Shown here: positions 46,102 through 56,720 of the stretch, one piece after another
Position numbering within the stretch: the first letter of the stretch is position 1
Layout: each line of letters opens with the position of its first letter
Source: Mixta tenebrionis
GTDB lineage: Bacteria > Pseudomonadota > Gammaproteobacteria > Enterobacterales > Enterobacteriaceae
Reading direction: 5' to 3'
Assembly (NCBI RefSeq): GCF_006517625.1
Contig: NZ_VHQI01000002.1
Coordinates: forward strand, 416,537 to 480,536
Length of the DNA: 64,000 nucleotides
Program-made: the position numbers and the translations under genes
Notes under the pieces: generated by a model
The model's database searches: none
Told to the model about the DNA's origin: nothing
The model's input: the letters and a program-made list of their open reading frames with translations, nothing else

Positions 46102-46845
46102 CTAACAACAGGCCAGATTGAAATCAAGACGCGCCGGAACATCGCCGCGTTCGCTATCCAGCGGCAGAAAGCGAATAGCGTAGCGGGTTTTATGACCCGA
46201 TACCTGCGGATACAGGCTATCCTCCAGCGTTAACTGCAGGCGCAGTAAGTCAGCGCCGTCGGCATTATCCTGATAAAAGCCGTTCAGGCTGGTTTGATGG
46301 CGGAACACCCCCGACTGCCGGATCAGCTCAAGGATCATAAACAGCGCCTGACGTAGCGGATCGAGCGTTCCCATCCAGAAGGCCACCTGCGCGTCGCGCT
46401 GCGGCTGATCGAGATGCAGCCAGACGTGCAGCGCGGGCAGATCGAAACTGCAACAGCCGCCGGGGATGCTCAGACGCTGGCGCACCAGCGCAATTAACCG
46501 ATCTTCGCGCAGCTGCTGGCCGATGCGCGGCGCGGACATTAAATCTCCGGCGCGGCTCTTTAACTGCTTGCGCAGCGCTTCGACGCGCTCGGTATCGACG
46601 CCGGGCACATCGCACCACGCCAGCAGCTTTTGCTGCTGCCGCTCCAGCTCTTTAAGCACCTCGGTGCGTAGCTCGCCGCGTTCGAAAACGTCCAGCAGCT
46701 CGCTGATATTACGGAAAAAAGTCAGAGCGCTAAGGTGATCGGTGATCGTGGCGCTGCCCTGCAGCTGCTGCAGTAAAAATTCTATTCTCAGCCAGGTGCG
46801 CATTTTTTCATTTAACGGATGTTCAAAAAGTACCACTTTGCTCAT
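46102..46845 (-). CDS. zapD: Z-ring bundling protein ZapD
   Basis: Binds the FtsZ C-terminal peptide and crosslinks protofilaments. 247 residues, identical in length to E. coli ZapD, from the ATG that gives [20 protein letters not shown]; the 33 upstream in-frame codons lie in coaE and are not conserved. Other conserved blocks are [20 protein letters not shown] and [11 protein letters not shown]. Alpha-helical N-terminus with a C-terminal beta domain. Begins 4 nt after coaE. Confidence 0.96.
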   Translation of the reverse strand: MSKVVLFEHPLNEKMRTWLRIEFLLQQLQGSATITDHLSALTFFRNISELLDVFERGELRTEVLKELERQQQKLLAWCDVPGVDTERVEALRKQLKSRAGDLMSAPRIGQQLREDRLIALVRQRLSIPGGCCSFDLPALHVWLHLDQPQRDAQVAFWMGTLDPLRQALFMILELIRQSGVFRHQTSLNGFYQDNADGADLLRLQLTLEDSLYPQVSGHKTRYAIRFLPLDSERGDVPARLDFNLACC

Positions 46846-46849
46846 GCTG

Positions 46850-47461
46850 TTAATCCTGTTTTGTTGCCGTAGCCAGCGCCAGATAGCGTTGATGCAGTTT
46901 GGCAACCAGCGGCAGTATTTCATCGGGCTGCCCGCTGTTTTCAATAATGTCGTCCGCTACGGCCAGTCGCGCCGCGCGCGTTGCCTGAGCGGCAATAATT
47001 TTGGCGGCCTGGGCGCGCGTAATACCGTCCCGCGCCATGGTACGCTCAATTTGCACTGCGGGATCGACATCAACTACCAGCACCCGATCGGCCTGCTTCT
47101 CCAGCCGGTTTTCCACCAGCAGCGGCACTACCCACAGGCACCATGGAGAGCGCGCCGCAGCGATCTGCCGGCGCGTTTCGGCGTGGATCAACGGGTGCAG
47201 CAGCCGCTCCAGCCAGGCCTTTTCTGCCGGGGAACTGAATATTTTCTGACGCAGCGCGGGGCGATTGAGCGTGCCGTCTGCATGAAGAATGGGCGAACCA
47301 AAGCGAGCCGTAATTGCCGCCAGCGCGGGCTGGCCCGGCGTGACAACCTGCCGGGCGATCACGTCAGCATCAATAATATCTACGCCATAATGCGCGAAAG
47401 CATGAGCAACGGTGCTTTTTCCACTGCCAATACCTCCGGTCAGCGCAACAGTGTAGGGCAT
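46850..47461 (-). CDS. coaE: Dephospho-CoA kinase CoaE
   Basis: Last step of coenzyme A synthesis, phosphorylating the 3'-hydroxyl of dephospho-CoA. 203 residues (E. coli 206). P-loop GGIGSGKST (9-17), [10 protein letters not shown], and the lid region [17 protein letters not shown]. First gene of coaE-zapD-yacG; divergent from guaC. Unlike some relatives, it is next to guaC with no insertion. Confidence 0.97.
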   Translation of the reverse strand: MPYTVALTGGIGSGKSTVAHAFAHYGVDIIDADVIARQVVTPGQPALAAITARFGSPILHADGTLNRPALRQKIFSSPAEKAWLERLLHPLIHAETRRQIAAARSPWCLWVVPLLVENRLEKQADRVLVVDVDPAVQIERTMARDGITRAQAAKIIAAQATRAARLAVADDIIENSGQPDEILPLVAKLHQRYLALATATKQD

Positions 47462-47608
47462 CTTCTGGATATCCTGTTTCGCCGGTAAAAGCCGGTTAGC
47501 CTGAGATTAACGCTTACCGCCCGCGGTAATTTCTGCAATGGCGATCGCATCGCCTGTCTTCAGGTAAATTTACGGGATTGTAGCGTACTTAAAGGTGTTT
47601 TCGCAGTC

Positions 47609-47636
47609 TTGTATGCGCGTTTTTACCGCGTATGAT
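47609..47636 (+). promoter_or_regulatory. Candidate guaC promoter
   Basis: TTGTAT (-35), 16-bp spacer and TATGAT (-10), followed by a 60-nt leader. Only sequence similarity supports it. Confidence 0.45.
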
Positions 47637-47702
47637 AACGTCACTGGAGCTGGCTGCAGCACCCGATCGTCAGATCGTCGCCAAAAACCCAGGAATGATG
47701 TC

Positions 47703-48743
47703 ATGCGTATTGAAGAAGATTTAAAACTAGGCTTTAAAGATGTGCTTATTCGTCCCAAGCGCTCTACGTTAAAAAGCCGCTCACAGGTAGAGCTCAACCG
47801 CCAGTTCACGTTCAAGCATTCCGGCATCGCCTGGTCTGGCGTGCCGATTATTGCGGCCAATATGGATACTGTTGGCACGTTCAGCATGGCCGAAGCGCTG
47901 GCCGGCTTTGATATTCTTACCGCAGTCCATAAGCACTACAGCGTTGATGAATGGCGCCTCTTTATCCAGCGCGTGCCGGAGCAGGTGCTGCAGCACGTTA
48001 TGGTTTCCACCGGTACGTCCGACGCTGATTTCGATAAGCTGAAAGCGGTGCTGGCGCTCTCGCCGACGCTGAATTTTATCTGTATCGATGTGGCAAACGG
48101 TTACTCCGAGCATTTTGTCGCCTTCCTGCAGCGCGCGCGTGAAGCTTTTCCGAACAAAACCATCTGTGCCGGGAATGTGGTCACCGGTGAAATGGTTGAG
48201 GAACTAATCCTCTCCGGCGCGGATATCGTTAAGGTGGGTATCGGCCCAGGTTCAGTTTGTACCACCAGGGTGAAAACCGGCGTCGGCTATCCGCAGCTTT
48301 CTGCGGTTATCGAATGCGCTGACGCCGCGCATGGCCTGGGCGGACAGATTGTCAGCGACGGCGGTTGCTCGGTGCCGGGAGACGTAGCTAAAGCCTTCGG
48401 CGGCGGCGCGGATTTCGTTATGCTGGGCGGTATGCTGGCGGCGCATGATGAATGCGAAGGCCATATCATCGAAGAAAACGGCGAGCAGTTTATGCTGTTT
48501 TACGGTATGAGCTCTGAATCTGCGATGAAGCGGCACGTCGGCGGCGTAGCTGAGTATCGCGCAGCCGAAGGTAAAACGGTTAAGCTGCCGCTGCGCGGCC
48601 CGGTAGATGCTACCGCCCGCGATATCCTGGGCGGGCTGCGTTCAGCCTGTACCTATGTTGGCGCCGAGCGCCTGAAAGAGCTTACCAAGCGCACCACCTT
48701 TATTCGCGTGGCGGAGCAGGAAAACCGCGTTTTTAATCGCTAA
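47703..48743 (+). CDS. guaC: GMP reductase GuaC
   Basis: NADPH-dependent reductive deamination of GMP to IMP, rebalancing purine pools. 346 residues (E. coli 347). IMPDH/GMPR barrel with [20 protein letters not shown] at the N-terminus, the catalytic cysteine in [10 protein letters not shown] (about C186), [13 protein letters not shown] and the C-terminal [14 protein letters not shown]. An ATG 36 codons upstream lies in the leader and is rejected. The stop overlaps the convergent hofC stop by 4 nt. Confidence 0.97.
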   Translation: MRIEEDLKLGFKDVLIRPKRSTLKSRSQVELNRQFTFKHSGIAWSGVPIIAANMDTVGTFSMAEALAGFDILTAVHKHYSVDEWRLFIQRVPEQVLQHVMVSTGTSDADFDKLKAVLALSPTLNFICIDVANGYSEHFVAFLQRAREAFPNKTICAGNVVTGEMVEELILSGADIVKVGIGPGSVCTTRVKTGVGYPQLSAVIECADAAHGLGGQIVSDGGCSVPGDVAKAFGGGADFVMLGGMLAAHDECEGHIIEENGEQFMLFYGMSSESAMKRHVGGVAEYRAAEGKTVKLPLRGPVDATARDILGGLRSACTYVGAERLKELTKRTTFIRVAEQENRVFNR

Positions 48744-49939
48744 TTCAGCACCGCGCCCAGGTTAAAGATGGGCAGGTACATAGCGATGACTAACGTGCCG
48801 ACAATGGCGCCGGTGATGACCATCATTACCGGCTCCAGCGTTGCCGCCAGCGAATCAGCCAGCTCATGCGTCTGGTTTTCATGCCACTGCGCCAGGCGCG
48901 CCAGCAGATGATCCAGCGCGCCCGCCTCTTCACCCACTTTTATCAGCTGCCGGCAGAGCGGCGTAAACAGCGTGCTGTCGGCAATCGCCAGATGCAGCGG
49001 CATGCCCTGCGCGACGCGCTGCTGCAGCTGCTGCATCGCTTCGCGCCACAGTAACGGCGTCAGCGTCTGTTCTACTGCCTGCAGCCCATGCAGCAGCGGC
49101 AGGCCCGCCTGCTGCGTTAGCGTTAAGGTGGTAAATATCTGGCTGAGCAGGCTGCCGCGCCAAAGCTGGCTGAGTAACGGCAGGCGCAGCAGGCAGCGTT
49201 GTTCGTTCCGTTGCCATCCCGGTCGGCGCCGACGCTGGTAGCGCCAGCAAGCGATAGCGACAATGGCTATACCCAGCAGAGGAAGAAAACGCTGCTGTAG
49301 CCCCGCCGAGAAGGCCAGCACCGCTGCCGTAAAAGCGGGCAGTGGCGCGTTAAAGGTTTGGTAGATGGCGACAAATTCCGGCAGTACCAGCAGCAACATG
49401 GCAACGGCTACCGCCAGCGCCACCAGCAGAATAAACAGCGGATAGCGCAGGGCGGTCATCACCTTCTTCTGCAGCCTTAGCTGCCGCTCCTGCTGATGCG
49501 CCAGCTGTAAGCAGCAGCTATCGAGCTGGCCGGTGAGTTCGCCAACCTGCATCAGTGCGGCGTAGAGCGGCGGGAATATCATCGGCCACTGCGCCAGCGC
49601 GCTGGAAAACGATGAGCCTTGCGCCACCTCCTCCTGTAACGCCTGCAGCAGCGCGCGCCATCCGGCATGCTTTTCCCCCTCGCTTAACAGACAGAGCCCG
49701 GCAGAGAGCGTCAGACCTGCCTTAAGCAGGGTAGCCAGCTGCTGCATCAGCGCAATTTTCTGCCGCGGCGCCCAGTCGCGGGCGCGGTAGTATTTGCCCC
49801 GCTTGCAGGCTAACGGCAGATACTGCCGTTCTGCCATTAGCTTCATAATTGGCCGATCGTCGGTTAACAGCCAGCTGCCCGTTATCAGCTCGCCGCGCTC
49901 GTTTATCGCCTGCCAGTGCCAGAGGCGACAGCTAGTCAT
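48740..49939 (-). CDS. hofC: Type IV pilus assembly platform protein HofC
   Basis: PilC/GspF-family inner-membrane platform of the type IV pilus machine. 399 residues (E. coli 400). Two GspF domains, each with a hydrophobic span; the helices around 165-185 and the C-terminal [25 protein letters not shown] are typical. The [11 protein letters not shown] motif marks the second domain. It overlaps hofB by 8 nt, forming ppdD-hofB-hofC. In E. coli K-12 the locus is normally silent; expression here is unknown. Confidence 0.92.
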   Translation of the reverse strand: MTSCRLWHWQAINERGELITGSWLLTDDRPIMKLMAERQYLPLACKRGKYYRARDWAPRQKIALMQQLATLLKAGLTLSAGLCLLSEGEKHAGWRALLQALQEEVAQGSSFSSALAQWPMIFPPLYAALMQVGELTGQLDSCCLQLAHQQERQLRLQKKVMTALRYPLFILLVALAVAVAMLLLVLPEFVAIYQTFNAPLPAFTAAVLAFSAGLQQRFLPLLGIAIVAIACWRYQRRRRPGWQRNEQRCLLRLPLLSQLWRGSLLSQIFTTLTLTQQAGLPLLHGLQAVEQTLTPLLWREAMQQLQQRVAQGMPLHLAIADSTLFTPLCRQLIKVGEEAGALDHLLARLAQWHENQTHELADSLAATLEPVMMVITGAIVGTLVIAMYLPIFNLGAVLN

Positions 49940-51317
49940 GCTCCAGGCCTATAACCCGATAAATTTCCGCCAGCGATGTCTCGCCCCGGTTAACGGCATC
50001 AAGCCCCGATGCCAGCAGGCTGGGAAGATTCTGCCGTTGGGCCAGCGCCATCAGGGTTTCGCTGTCGGCGTCTGCAGCAATAGCCGCCTGTAGCTCCGTA
50101 TTTATCGGTAACAGTTCAAACAGCGCCAGCCGTCCATAGTAGCCGGAGAAGCAGTGATCGCAGCCGGTAGCCTGCCAGTTTTGCAGGCTACCCGGCCACA
50201 GGCGCGCGGGCAGGCCCTCGACCTTTTCGGCGGGGAAGCGGCAGTGCGGACACAGCCGCCGCGCCAGGCGTTGCGCAATCACCAGGCGCAGCGCCGAGGC
50301 CAGCAAATAGCCCGCAATCCCCATCTGCCTCAGACGGGTCAGCGTTTCGGTCGTTGAGTTGGTGTGCAGGGTGGAAAGCACCAGATGGCCAGTTTGCGCC
50401 GCCTTGAGCGCAATCTCCGCGCTTTCGGTATCGCGTATCTCGCCCAGCATAATCACGTCGGGGTCCTGACGTAGCAGGGCGCGCAGCACACGCTGGAAAT
50501 CAAGCCCGGCGCGTGGGTTAATCTGCGTTTGGTTAACGCCTTCCAGCGGAATTTCAACCGGATCTTCCACGCTACAGAGGTTTTTTTCCGGCTGGTTGAG
50601 GTGGCTCAGGCCGCTGTAAAGCGTAAAAGTTTTGCCGCTGCCGGTAGGGCCGGTAACCAGGATCAACCCCTGCGGCTGCGCCAGCGCCCGGTAAAAATGC
50701 GCCAGCGCCGCTGGCGACATGCCGAGCTGTTCCGGCCGCAAATCCTGCGATTCGCTTTGCAGCAGGCGTATTACCGCCTTTTCGCCGCGTCGCACCGGCA
50801 GCGTGGCGAGGCGAAACGCCGTCGCTTCGCCCTGCAATGACAGGCTGAACTGACCGTCCTGCGGCAAACGGCGCTCTGCGATATCGAGGTTAGCAAGGAT
50901 TTTCAGCCGGGCGATTAGCGGCGCCTGCTGCGCCGAACTAAAGGTTTGCAGCGGCTGCAGCACGCCGTCGATCCGCAGGCGTACCTGCACTCCTTCGGCG
51001 CATGGTTCGATATGGATATCGGATGCGCGGCGCTGTACAGCGTGCAGTAATATCCGATCGATTTGCGTCGCGACTGAGGCCGCGGGCGCGCCGGCGCGTT
51101 CATCCGCCTGTGGCGTAACGGCCCGCCGCTGTTCAAGCCTCGCCTGCGGCCACTCCTCCAGCATAATCTGACGCTGATCGGCAAAGCGCAGCGCTTCCAG
51201 CAGTAACGGCGCGGGCGCGCCGCTAACGGCAACGGTGATGCTTTCTTCCTCTTCCCGCAGCAGCAGAGCCTGATGCTGACGGCAGATCTCAGCCAGCCGT
51301 GAATTGATGGCGCCCAT
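49932..51317 (-). CDS. hofB: Type IV pilus extension ATPase HofB
   Basis: PilB/GspE-family ATPase powering pilin assembly. 461 residues, the E. coli length. An N-terminal MshEN-like part, then Walker A GPTGSGKTFTLYSG, Asp box with LGEIRDTESAEIALKAAQTGHL, His box STLHTNS, and a tetracysteine zinc site (CPHC and CDHC). The start overlaps the ppdD stop by one base (TAATG). Confidence 0.95.
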   Translation of the reverse strand: MGAINSRLAEICRQHQALLLREEEESITVAVSGAPAPLLLEALRFADQRQIMLEEWPQARLEQRRAVTPQADERAGAPAASVATQIDRILLHAVQRRASDIHIEPCAEGVQVRLRIDGVLQPLQTFSSAQQAPLIARLKILANLDIAERRLPQDGQFSLSLQGEATAFRLATLPVRRGEKAVIRLLQSESQDLRPEQLGMSPAALAHFYRALAQPQGLILVTGPTGSGKTFTLYSGLSHLNQPEKNLCSVEDPVEIPLEGVNQTQINPRAGLDFQRVLRALLRQDPDVIMLGEIRDTESAEIALKAAQTGHLVLSTLHTNSTTETLTRLRQMGIAGYLLASALRLVIAQRLARRLCPHCRFPAEKVEGLPARLWPGSLQNWQATGCDHCFSGYYGRLALFELLPINTELQAAIAADADSETLMALAQRQNLPSLLASGLDAVNRGETSLAEIYRVIGLEHD

Positions 51318-51766
51318 TACACTTTCTCTTCCGTAGCCTGATCGTCAAAGCGAAAAACGTTACGGCAATTATTTTGCAGGCTGCTGTTTTTACTGTCGCA
51401 GCTGCGCCGCCACGCCATCTGGCCCTCATTGCTCTGCCAGTGCGGGCTGAGCGTAACCGTCAGGCCGCTCAGGCTTTCCCGTCCGGTTAGCGTAATCACG
51501 CCTGACGCGATGCTAACGGAGGCGACGTAGCGCGAACCTTTCCCGGCGGGTACGCCGTTGCTGCCCGCGCTACAGCCGGATGTAGCGCCATGCTCCACCG
51601 CGCACAGTTCTACCGCCGTTTTGTAAGGCAGCATCGTTTGCAGCATATCGGTCAGCGCGGCTTTCTGCAGATAGCTCTGGTAGGCGGGAATGCCAATAGC
51701 GCTGAGAATGGCGACAATACCGATAACGATCATTAATTCAATTAACGTAAAGCCTTGCTGTTTCAT
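51317..51766 (-). CDS. ppdD: Type IV major pilin PpdD
   Basis: Prepilin-peptidase-dependent pilin. 149 residues with the class III signal KQQG before FTLIELMIVIGIVAIL; the Glu at mature position 5 is present. The leader is just five residues (MKQQG), so cleavage by the PilD-type peptidase is expected after Gly5. Four cysteines in the globular domain can form two disulfides. First gene of the pilus trio. Confidence 0.93.
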   Translation of the reverse strand: MKQQGFTLIELMIVIGIVAILSAIGIPAYQSYLQKAALTDMLQTMLPYKTAVELCAVEHGATSGCSAGSNGVPAGKGSRYVASVSIASGVITLTGRESLSGLTVTLSPHWQSNEGQMAWRRSCDSKNSSLQNNCRNVFRFDDQATEEKV

Positions 51767-51931
51767 ATTCGCCTCTCCTTGTGGGGAACCGGACAGACGT
51801 TAGCCGGGTTTGCCGCAGGGAGCGAGAAGCGATGCGGCAGGTTGGAAGGCGGCATGTAATAATGCGTCATTCATTGCGGGAAACGACAAAATGCTGGAAG
51901 CTGGCGCGCAATTTACACCGGCAGAAGAGCA

Positions 51932-51955
51932 GCGTGGCGCACCGGGGCGCCACGC
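51932..51955 (-). terminator. Hairpin after nadC
   Basis: Perfect 9-bp stem GCGTGGCGC/GCGCCACGC with a 6-nt loop, 12 nt beyond the nadC stop. The downstream tail on the minus strand is TGCTCTTC, a weak U-tract. Likely terminator for nadC. Confidence 0.6.
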
Positions 51956-51967
51956 CATCAGCGGATA

Positions 51968-52915
<948 letters not shown>

Positions 52916-53061
52916 TTACTGTAGCCTGAACGGCCCCCAGGCACCAGATATGGCAGGAAAAGTTTAGCCAACTAAACAAGCGGCGCTTTTTATGGCGCAG
53001 GCTGGCGCTTTTGGCGCTAAACAGGTAATGATGAAGCAACGCAATCATAAGGAAATCATCA

Positions 53062-54264
53062 ATGTTCACTTTAACTCAACCGGAAAAAGGGTTGCCGGTA
53101 ACCGGTGATTCGCTGTTAACCGATGTCTCGCTGCCGGCGCTGGTGCTACATCAGGATGCGCTGGAGCATAACCTGAAGTGGATGCAGGCGCTGGCCGATC
53201 GCTACGGCGCAGTGCTGGCGCCGCACGGCAAAACCACCATGGCGCCCGCGCTGTTTCGTCGACAGATAGCGGCGGGCGCATGGGGCATTACCCTGGCTAC
53301 CGCCGTGCAGTGCGCGGTAGCGGCGCAGGCGGGCATCAGGCGCATCCTGCTGGCTAACCAGCTGGTCGGGCGCGCCAATATGCAGATTGTGGCCGATATA
53401 GTGCGTCAGACCGACAGCGATTTTTACTGTCTGGTGGATAGCGTGGAGAACGTGCGCCAGCTGGGCGCTTTTTTTGCTGAACGGCAGCTTCGCCTGAACG
53501 TTTTGCTGGAGCTGGGCGTCGCCGACGGGCGCTGCGGCTGCCGCAGCGATGAGCAGGCATTGGCGGTGGCGGCGGCGATTCAGGCGCAGCCCGCGCTCCA
53601 GCTGTGCGGCATTGAAGGTTATGAGGGGGTTATCGGCGGCGCTCAGCCGCAGCGGGAGGTAGATGCTTTTATCGATCGTCTGGTGGCCGTGGCGCTGAAA
53701 CTGCGTAACGCCGGCGCCTTCAGCGTGCCGCAGCCGCTGATCACCGCTTCCGGCTCCGCCTGGTACGATCGCGTGGCCGCAGCCTTTTCCCGTGAGGAGG
53801 CGCAAAACGCTTTCCTGCCGGTGCTGCGTCCCGGCTGCTATCTGGTGCACGATCACGGCCTTTATCAGCGGGCGCAGCAGCAGGTGCTGGCGCGCCAGCC
53901 GCAGCTGCAGGACGCTCTGTTGCCGGCGATGGAGGTGTTCGCCTGCGTACAGTCGGCGCCGGAGCCGGGCAGGGTCATCGTGGCGCTGGGCAAGCGGGAT
54001 ATTGCCCATGACGATATGCCGGTCGCGCTGCGCGTCTGGCGTCAGGGCGCAACGCAGCCAGCGGCAATGGGCGAGGAGTGGCGCGTCGTCAGGTTGATGG
54101 ATCAGCACCTGTTTTTACAGGGCCCGGCAGAACACGATTTACAGCCCGGCGATATTATCGCTTTCGGCGCCTCGCACCCCTGTCTGACCTTCGATAAGTG
54201 GCGCCGCTTCTGTCTGGTCGACGCGCGGCTAAAGGTTCGTGAAGTGCTGCAAACCTGCTTTTAA
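53062..54264 (+). CDS. Fold-III PLP enzyme, D-serine dehydratase/D-threonine aldolase-like
   Basis: Alanine-racemase-like PLP enzyme of the DSD1/D-threonine aldolase family; members deaminate D-serine or cleave D-3-hydroxyamino acids using PLP and zinc. Substrate here is unknown. 400 residues. The PLP lysine is K57 in APHGKTTMAP. The C-terminal zinc site HxC is H372/C374 in GASHPCLTF, as in eukaryotic DSD. Other family blocks are ATAVQCAVAAQAG and VHDHGLY. Absent from this position in E. coli; it sits between nadC and ampD, divergent from nadC. GC and codon use match its neighbours, so if acquired it was not recent. Product name D-amino-acid deaminase-like is the safest. Confidence 0.85.
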   Translation: MFTLTQPEKGLPVTGDSLLTDVSLPALVLHQDALEHNLKWMQALADRYGAVLAPHGKTTMAPALFRRQIAAGAWGITLATAVQCAVAAQAGIRRILLANQLVGRANMQIVADIVRQTDSDFYCLVDSVENVRQLGAFFAERQLRLNVLLELGVADGRCGCRSDEQALAVAAAIQAQPALQLCGIEGYEGVIGGAQPQREVDAFIDRLVAVALKLRNAGAFSVPQPLITASGSAWYDRVAAAFSREEAQNAFLPVLRPGCYLVHDHGLYQRAQQQVLARQPQLQDALLPAMEVFACVQSAPEPGRVIVALGKRDIAHDDMPVALRVWRQGATQPAAMGEEWRVVRLMDQHLFLQGPAEHDLQPGDIIAFGASHPCLTFDKWRRFCLVDARLKVREVLQTCF

Positions 54265-54339
54265 ACGCGGCATAAGGAATATAAAGCGGGCGCTGAATTC
54301 ATGGTAGGCTGTGTAAAAAAAGCAACGGGAGATCCTGCC

Positions 54340-54915
54340 ATGGAGATAAAAGAGGGCTGGCTGACGGGCGTACGCCATGTACCTTCGCCGCATTTTAACC
54401 TGCGCCCGGAAGAAGAAACGCCGAGCCTGCTGGTGGTGCATAACATCAGCCTGCCGCCCGGCGAGTTCGGCGGCCCGTGGATCGATGCGCTGTTTACCGG
54501 CACGCTCGATCCCACGGCGCATCCTTACTTTGCCGATATCGCTCAGCTGCGCGTCGCTGCGCACTGTCTGATCCGTCGCGACGGCGAAATCGTTCAGTAT
54601 GTTCCCTTTGATAAGCGCGCCTGGCACGCGGGGCTTTCCTGCTGGCAGGGCCGGGAGAACTGCAACGATTTCTCCATCGGCATCGAGCTGGAGGGCACCG
54701 ATACGCTGCCCTACACCGATGCGCAGTATCAGGCGCTGCAGGCGATAACGCGCCTGCTGTTGCGCTATTACCCGATTACGCCCGCGCGGATTGCCGGGCA
54801 CAGTGATATCGCCCCGCAACGCAAAACCGATCCCGGCCCCGCGTTTGACTGGGCACGCTTTCTGAGCGGTCTGCCGGAGGCCGCCAGCTTACCTTTACCG
54901 GAGCGGAATGCATGA
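54340..54915 (+). CDS. ampD: Anhydro-muropeptide amidase AmpD
   Basis: Cytoplasmic zinc amidase that cleaves peptides from 1,6-anhydro-MurNAc during wall recycling; loss derepresses ampC where AmpR exists. 191 residues (E. coli 183). Zinc ligands are H34, H154 and D164, with E116 and K162 nearby. Conserved [20 protein letters not shown]. The ATG at MEIKEGWL is chosen for its GGGAG site and family alignment; an ATG 13 codons upstream lacks both. ATGA overlap with ampE. No ampC or ampR is visible in the window. Confidence 0.97.
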   Translation: MEIKEGWLTGVRHVPSPHFNLRPEEETPSLLVVHNISLPPGEFGGPWIDALFTGTLDPTAHPYFADIAQLRVAAHCLIRRDGEIVQYVPFDKRAWHAGLSCWQGRENCNDFSIGIELEGTDTLPYTDAQYQALQAITRLLLRYYPITPARIAGHSDIAPQRKTDPGPAFDWARFLSGLPEAASLPLPERNA

Positions 54916-55766
54916 CGCTTTTTTCCTTATTATTAGTTTTAGGTTGGGAACGCCTGTTTAAAATGGGCGAACACTGGCAGCTCGATCATCGTCTTGAGCC
55001 TGTTTTTCGCCAGCGCCGCCGCTTTTCTCTGGGACGCACGCTGGCGATGACGCTGCTGGCGATGCTGCTGGTGCTGATTGTTATCCTCTCGCTGCGTGGA
55101 TTATTTTTTGGCGCGGTACAGCTGTTGTTCTGGATTTTAATCGGCCTGCTCTGTATCGGCGCCGGTTCGATGCGCCTGCACTATCACGCTTATCTTAAGG
55201 CGGCCAGCCACGGCGATGAGAACGCCAGCGGCGCGATGGCGGAAGAGCTGACGCTGATCCACGGCCTGCCGGCCGGGTGCGGTCAGCGCGAGACGCTGCG
55301 CGAGCTGCAAAACGCGCTGCTGTGGATTAACTATCGCTTCTATCTGGCGCCGCTGTTCTGGTTTGTTATCGGCGGCGCTTACGGGCCGGTATTACTGACC
55401 GGCTATGCGTTTTTGCGCGCCTGGCAAAGCTGGCTGGCGAAGCACCGCACGCCGCTGGAGCGCGCGCACTCCGGCGTCGATCGGGTGTTGCACTGGGTTG
55501 ACTGGCTACCGGTGCGGCTGGCGGGCGTTGCCTATGCGCTGCTGGGCCACGGCGAGCGCGCGCTGCCCGCCTGGTTTGCCGCCCTGGGCGACGTGCGCCG
55601 CCCGCAGTATCAGGTATTGACCCAGCTGGCGCAGTATTCGCTGGCGCGCGATGAGCGTTGCGACAGCGTAGAAACGCCGCGTATTGCCGTATCGCTGGCG
55701 AAGAAGGTTTCGCTGGCGCTGGTGGTGGTGGTGGCGCTACTCACTATTTACGGCACGCTGGTGTAA
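54912..55766 (+). CDS. ampE: Inner-membrane regulatory protein AmpE
   Basis: Membrane protein cotranscribed with ampD; its role is not well defined, although it has been linked to beta-lactamase regulation. 284 residues, the E. coli length. Multiple hydrophobic segments (about residues 44-85, 137-160, 260-283), starting [22 protein letters not shown]. The last ten codons overlap the convergent GH43 gene by 30 nt. Confidence 0.94.
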   Translation: MTLFSLLLVLGWERLFKMGEHWQLDHRLEPVFRQRRRFSLGRTLAMTLLAMLLVLIVILSLRGLFFGAVQLLFWILIGLLCIGAGSMRLHYHAYLKAASHGDENASGAMAEELTLIHGLPAGCGQRETLRELQNALLWINYRFYLAPLFWFVIGGAYGPVLLTGYAFLRAWQSWLAKHRTPLERAHSGVDRVLHWVDWLPVRLAGVAYALLGHGERALPAWFAALGDVRRPQYQVLTQLAQYSLARDERCDSVETPRIAVSLAKKVSLALVVVVALLTIYGTLV

Positions 55767-56720
55767 TTCCGCAGCGGTATCGGCTGGCGGCACGCCGAAG
55801 TCAGGCATGCCGCCGGCATCCCAACGAATAGTTTTAATCCGTGTATGGCGGTTCGGGTCCCAGAGCGGATCGCCTTCAATTTCCGTATAGTTGCGCGCGT
55901 GATAGACCAGCAGATCGTTGCCCGCCTCATCCACGGTAAAGCTGTTGTGTCCCGGTCCATACTGGCGGTTTTCCCAGCTGGTGGTAAACACCGGGCGCGC
56001 CGATTTGTTCCAGCGCGCAGGCTGTAGCGGATCTTCGTTAATATCGATCCACAGCAGGCCAAGGCAGTAATTTTCATCGGTGGCGCTGGCCGAATAGCTG
56101 ATAAACAGCCGTTGCCCGTGGAAGATCGCCGCCGGCCCCTCATTGACGCTAAACCCCGCGCACTCCCACTCATATTCCGGGCGGCTCAGCATGACCGGTT
56201 TGCCTTTCAGCGTCCAGGGATTCTCCAGTTCCGCCAGATAGAGATTAGAGTTGCCGGGGATCGCCGGATCTTTCTGCGCCCACAGATACCACTGTTTGTC
56301 CTGGTGTTGAAAAGTGGTGGCGTCCAGCGAAAAGCTGTCAAGCGGCGTCTGGATACGGCCACGATCTTCCCAGCGGCCGCTAAGGGGATCGGCATCGTCG
56401 CAGGTCAGGGCATACATGCGATGCTGAAACAAACCGGCTTTAATTTCGCGGCTCGGCGCGGCGGCAAAATAGATGACCCACTGACCGTTGATATAGTGAA
56501 TTTCCGGCGCCCAGATTAAGGCGCTCTGCGGGCCGACGTCGGGCTTGCGCCAGATCACCACCGCTTCCGCCTGGGCAAGCTCCAGAATGGTGCCGGCGCA
56601 GCGCAGCTCAAGGCGATCGTATTCCGGCACCGAGGCGATAAAGTAGTAGCGATCCTGATAACGTAAAATAAAGGGGTCCGCCCGCTGTTCAATGAGTGGA
56701 TTGGGCCACAGAGCCGTCAT
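55737..56720 (-). CDS. Glycoside hydrolase family 43 enzyme (probable alpha-L-arabinofuranosidase)
   Basis: Five-bladed beta-propeller GH43 enzyme, 327 residues, no signal peptide, so it is intracellular and presumably acts on imported oligosaccharides. The catalytic triad is visible: general base D15 in RADPFIL, pKa-modulating D133 in FSLDATTF and general acid E194 in [10 protein letters not shown]259 in GPGHNSF matches the metal site. The [18 protein letters not shown] block resembles exo-arabinofuranosidases of the GH43_26 type. Substrate is a guess (arabino- or xylo-oligosaccharides). Cotranscribed behind the symporter with ATGA overlap; its 3' end overlaps ampE antisense. Confidence 0.88.
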   Translation of the reverse strand: MTALWPNPLIEQRADPFILRYQDRYYFIASVPEYDRLELRCAGTILELAQAEAVVIWRKPDVGPQSALIWAPEIHYINGQWVIYFAAAPSREIKAGLFQHRMYALTCDDADPLSGRWEDRGRIQTPLDSFSLDATTFQHQDKQWYLWAQKDPAIPGNSNLYLAELENPWTLKGKPVMLSRPEYEWECAGFSVNEGPAAIFHGQRLFISYSASATDENYCLGLLWIDINEDPLQPARWNKSARPVFTTSWENRQYGPGHNSFTVDEAGNDLLVYHARNYTEIEGDPLWDPNRHTRIKTIRWDAGGMPDFGVPPADTAAELHQRAVNSE

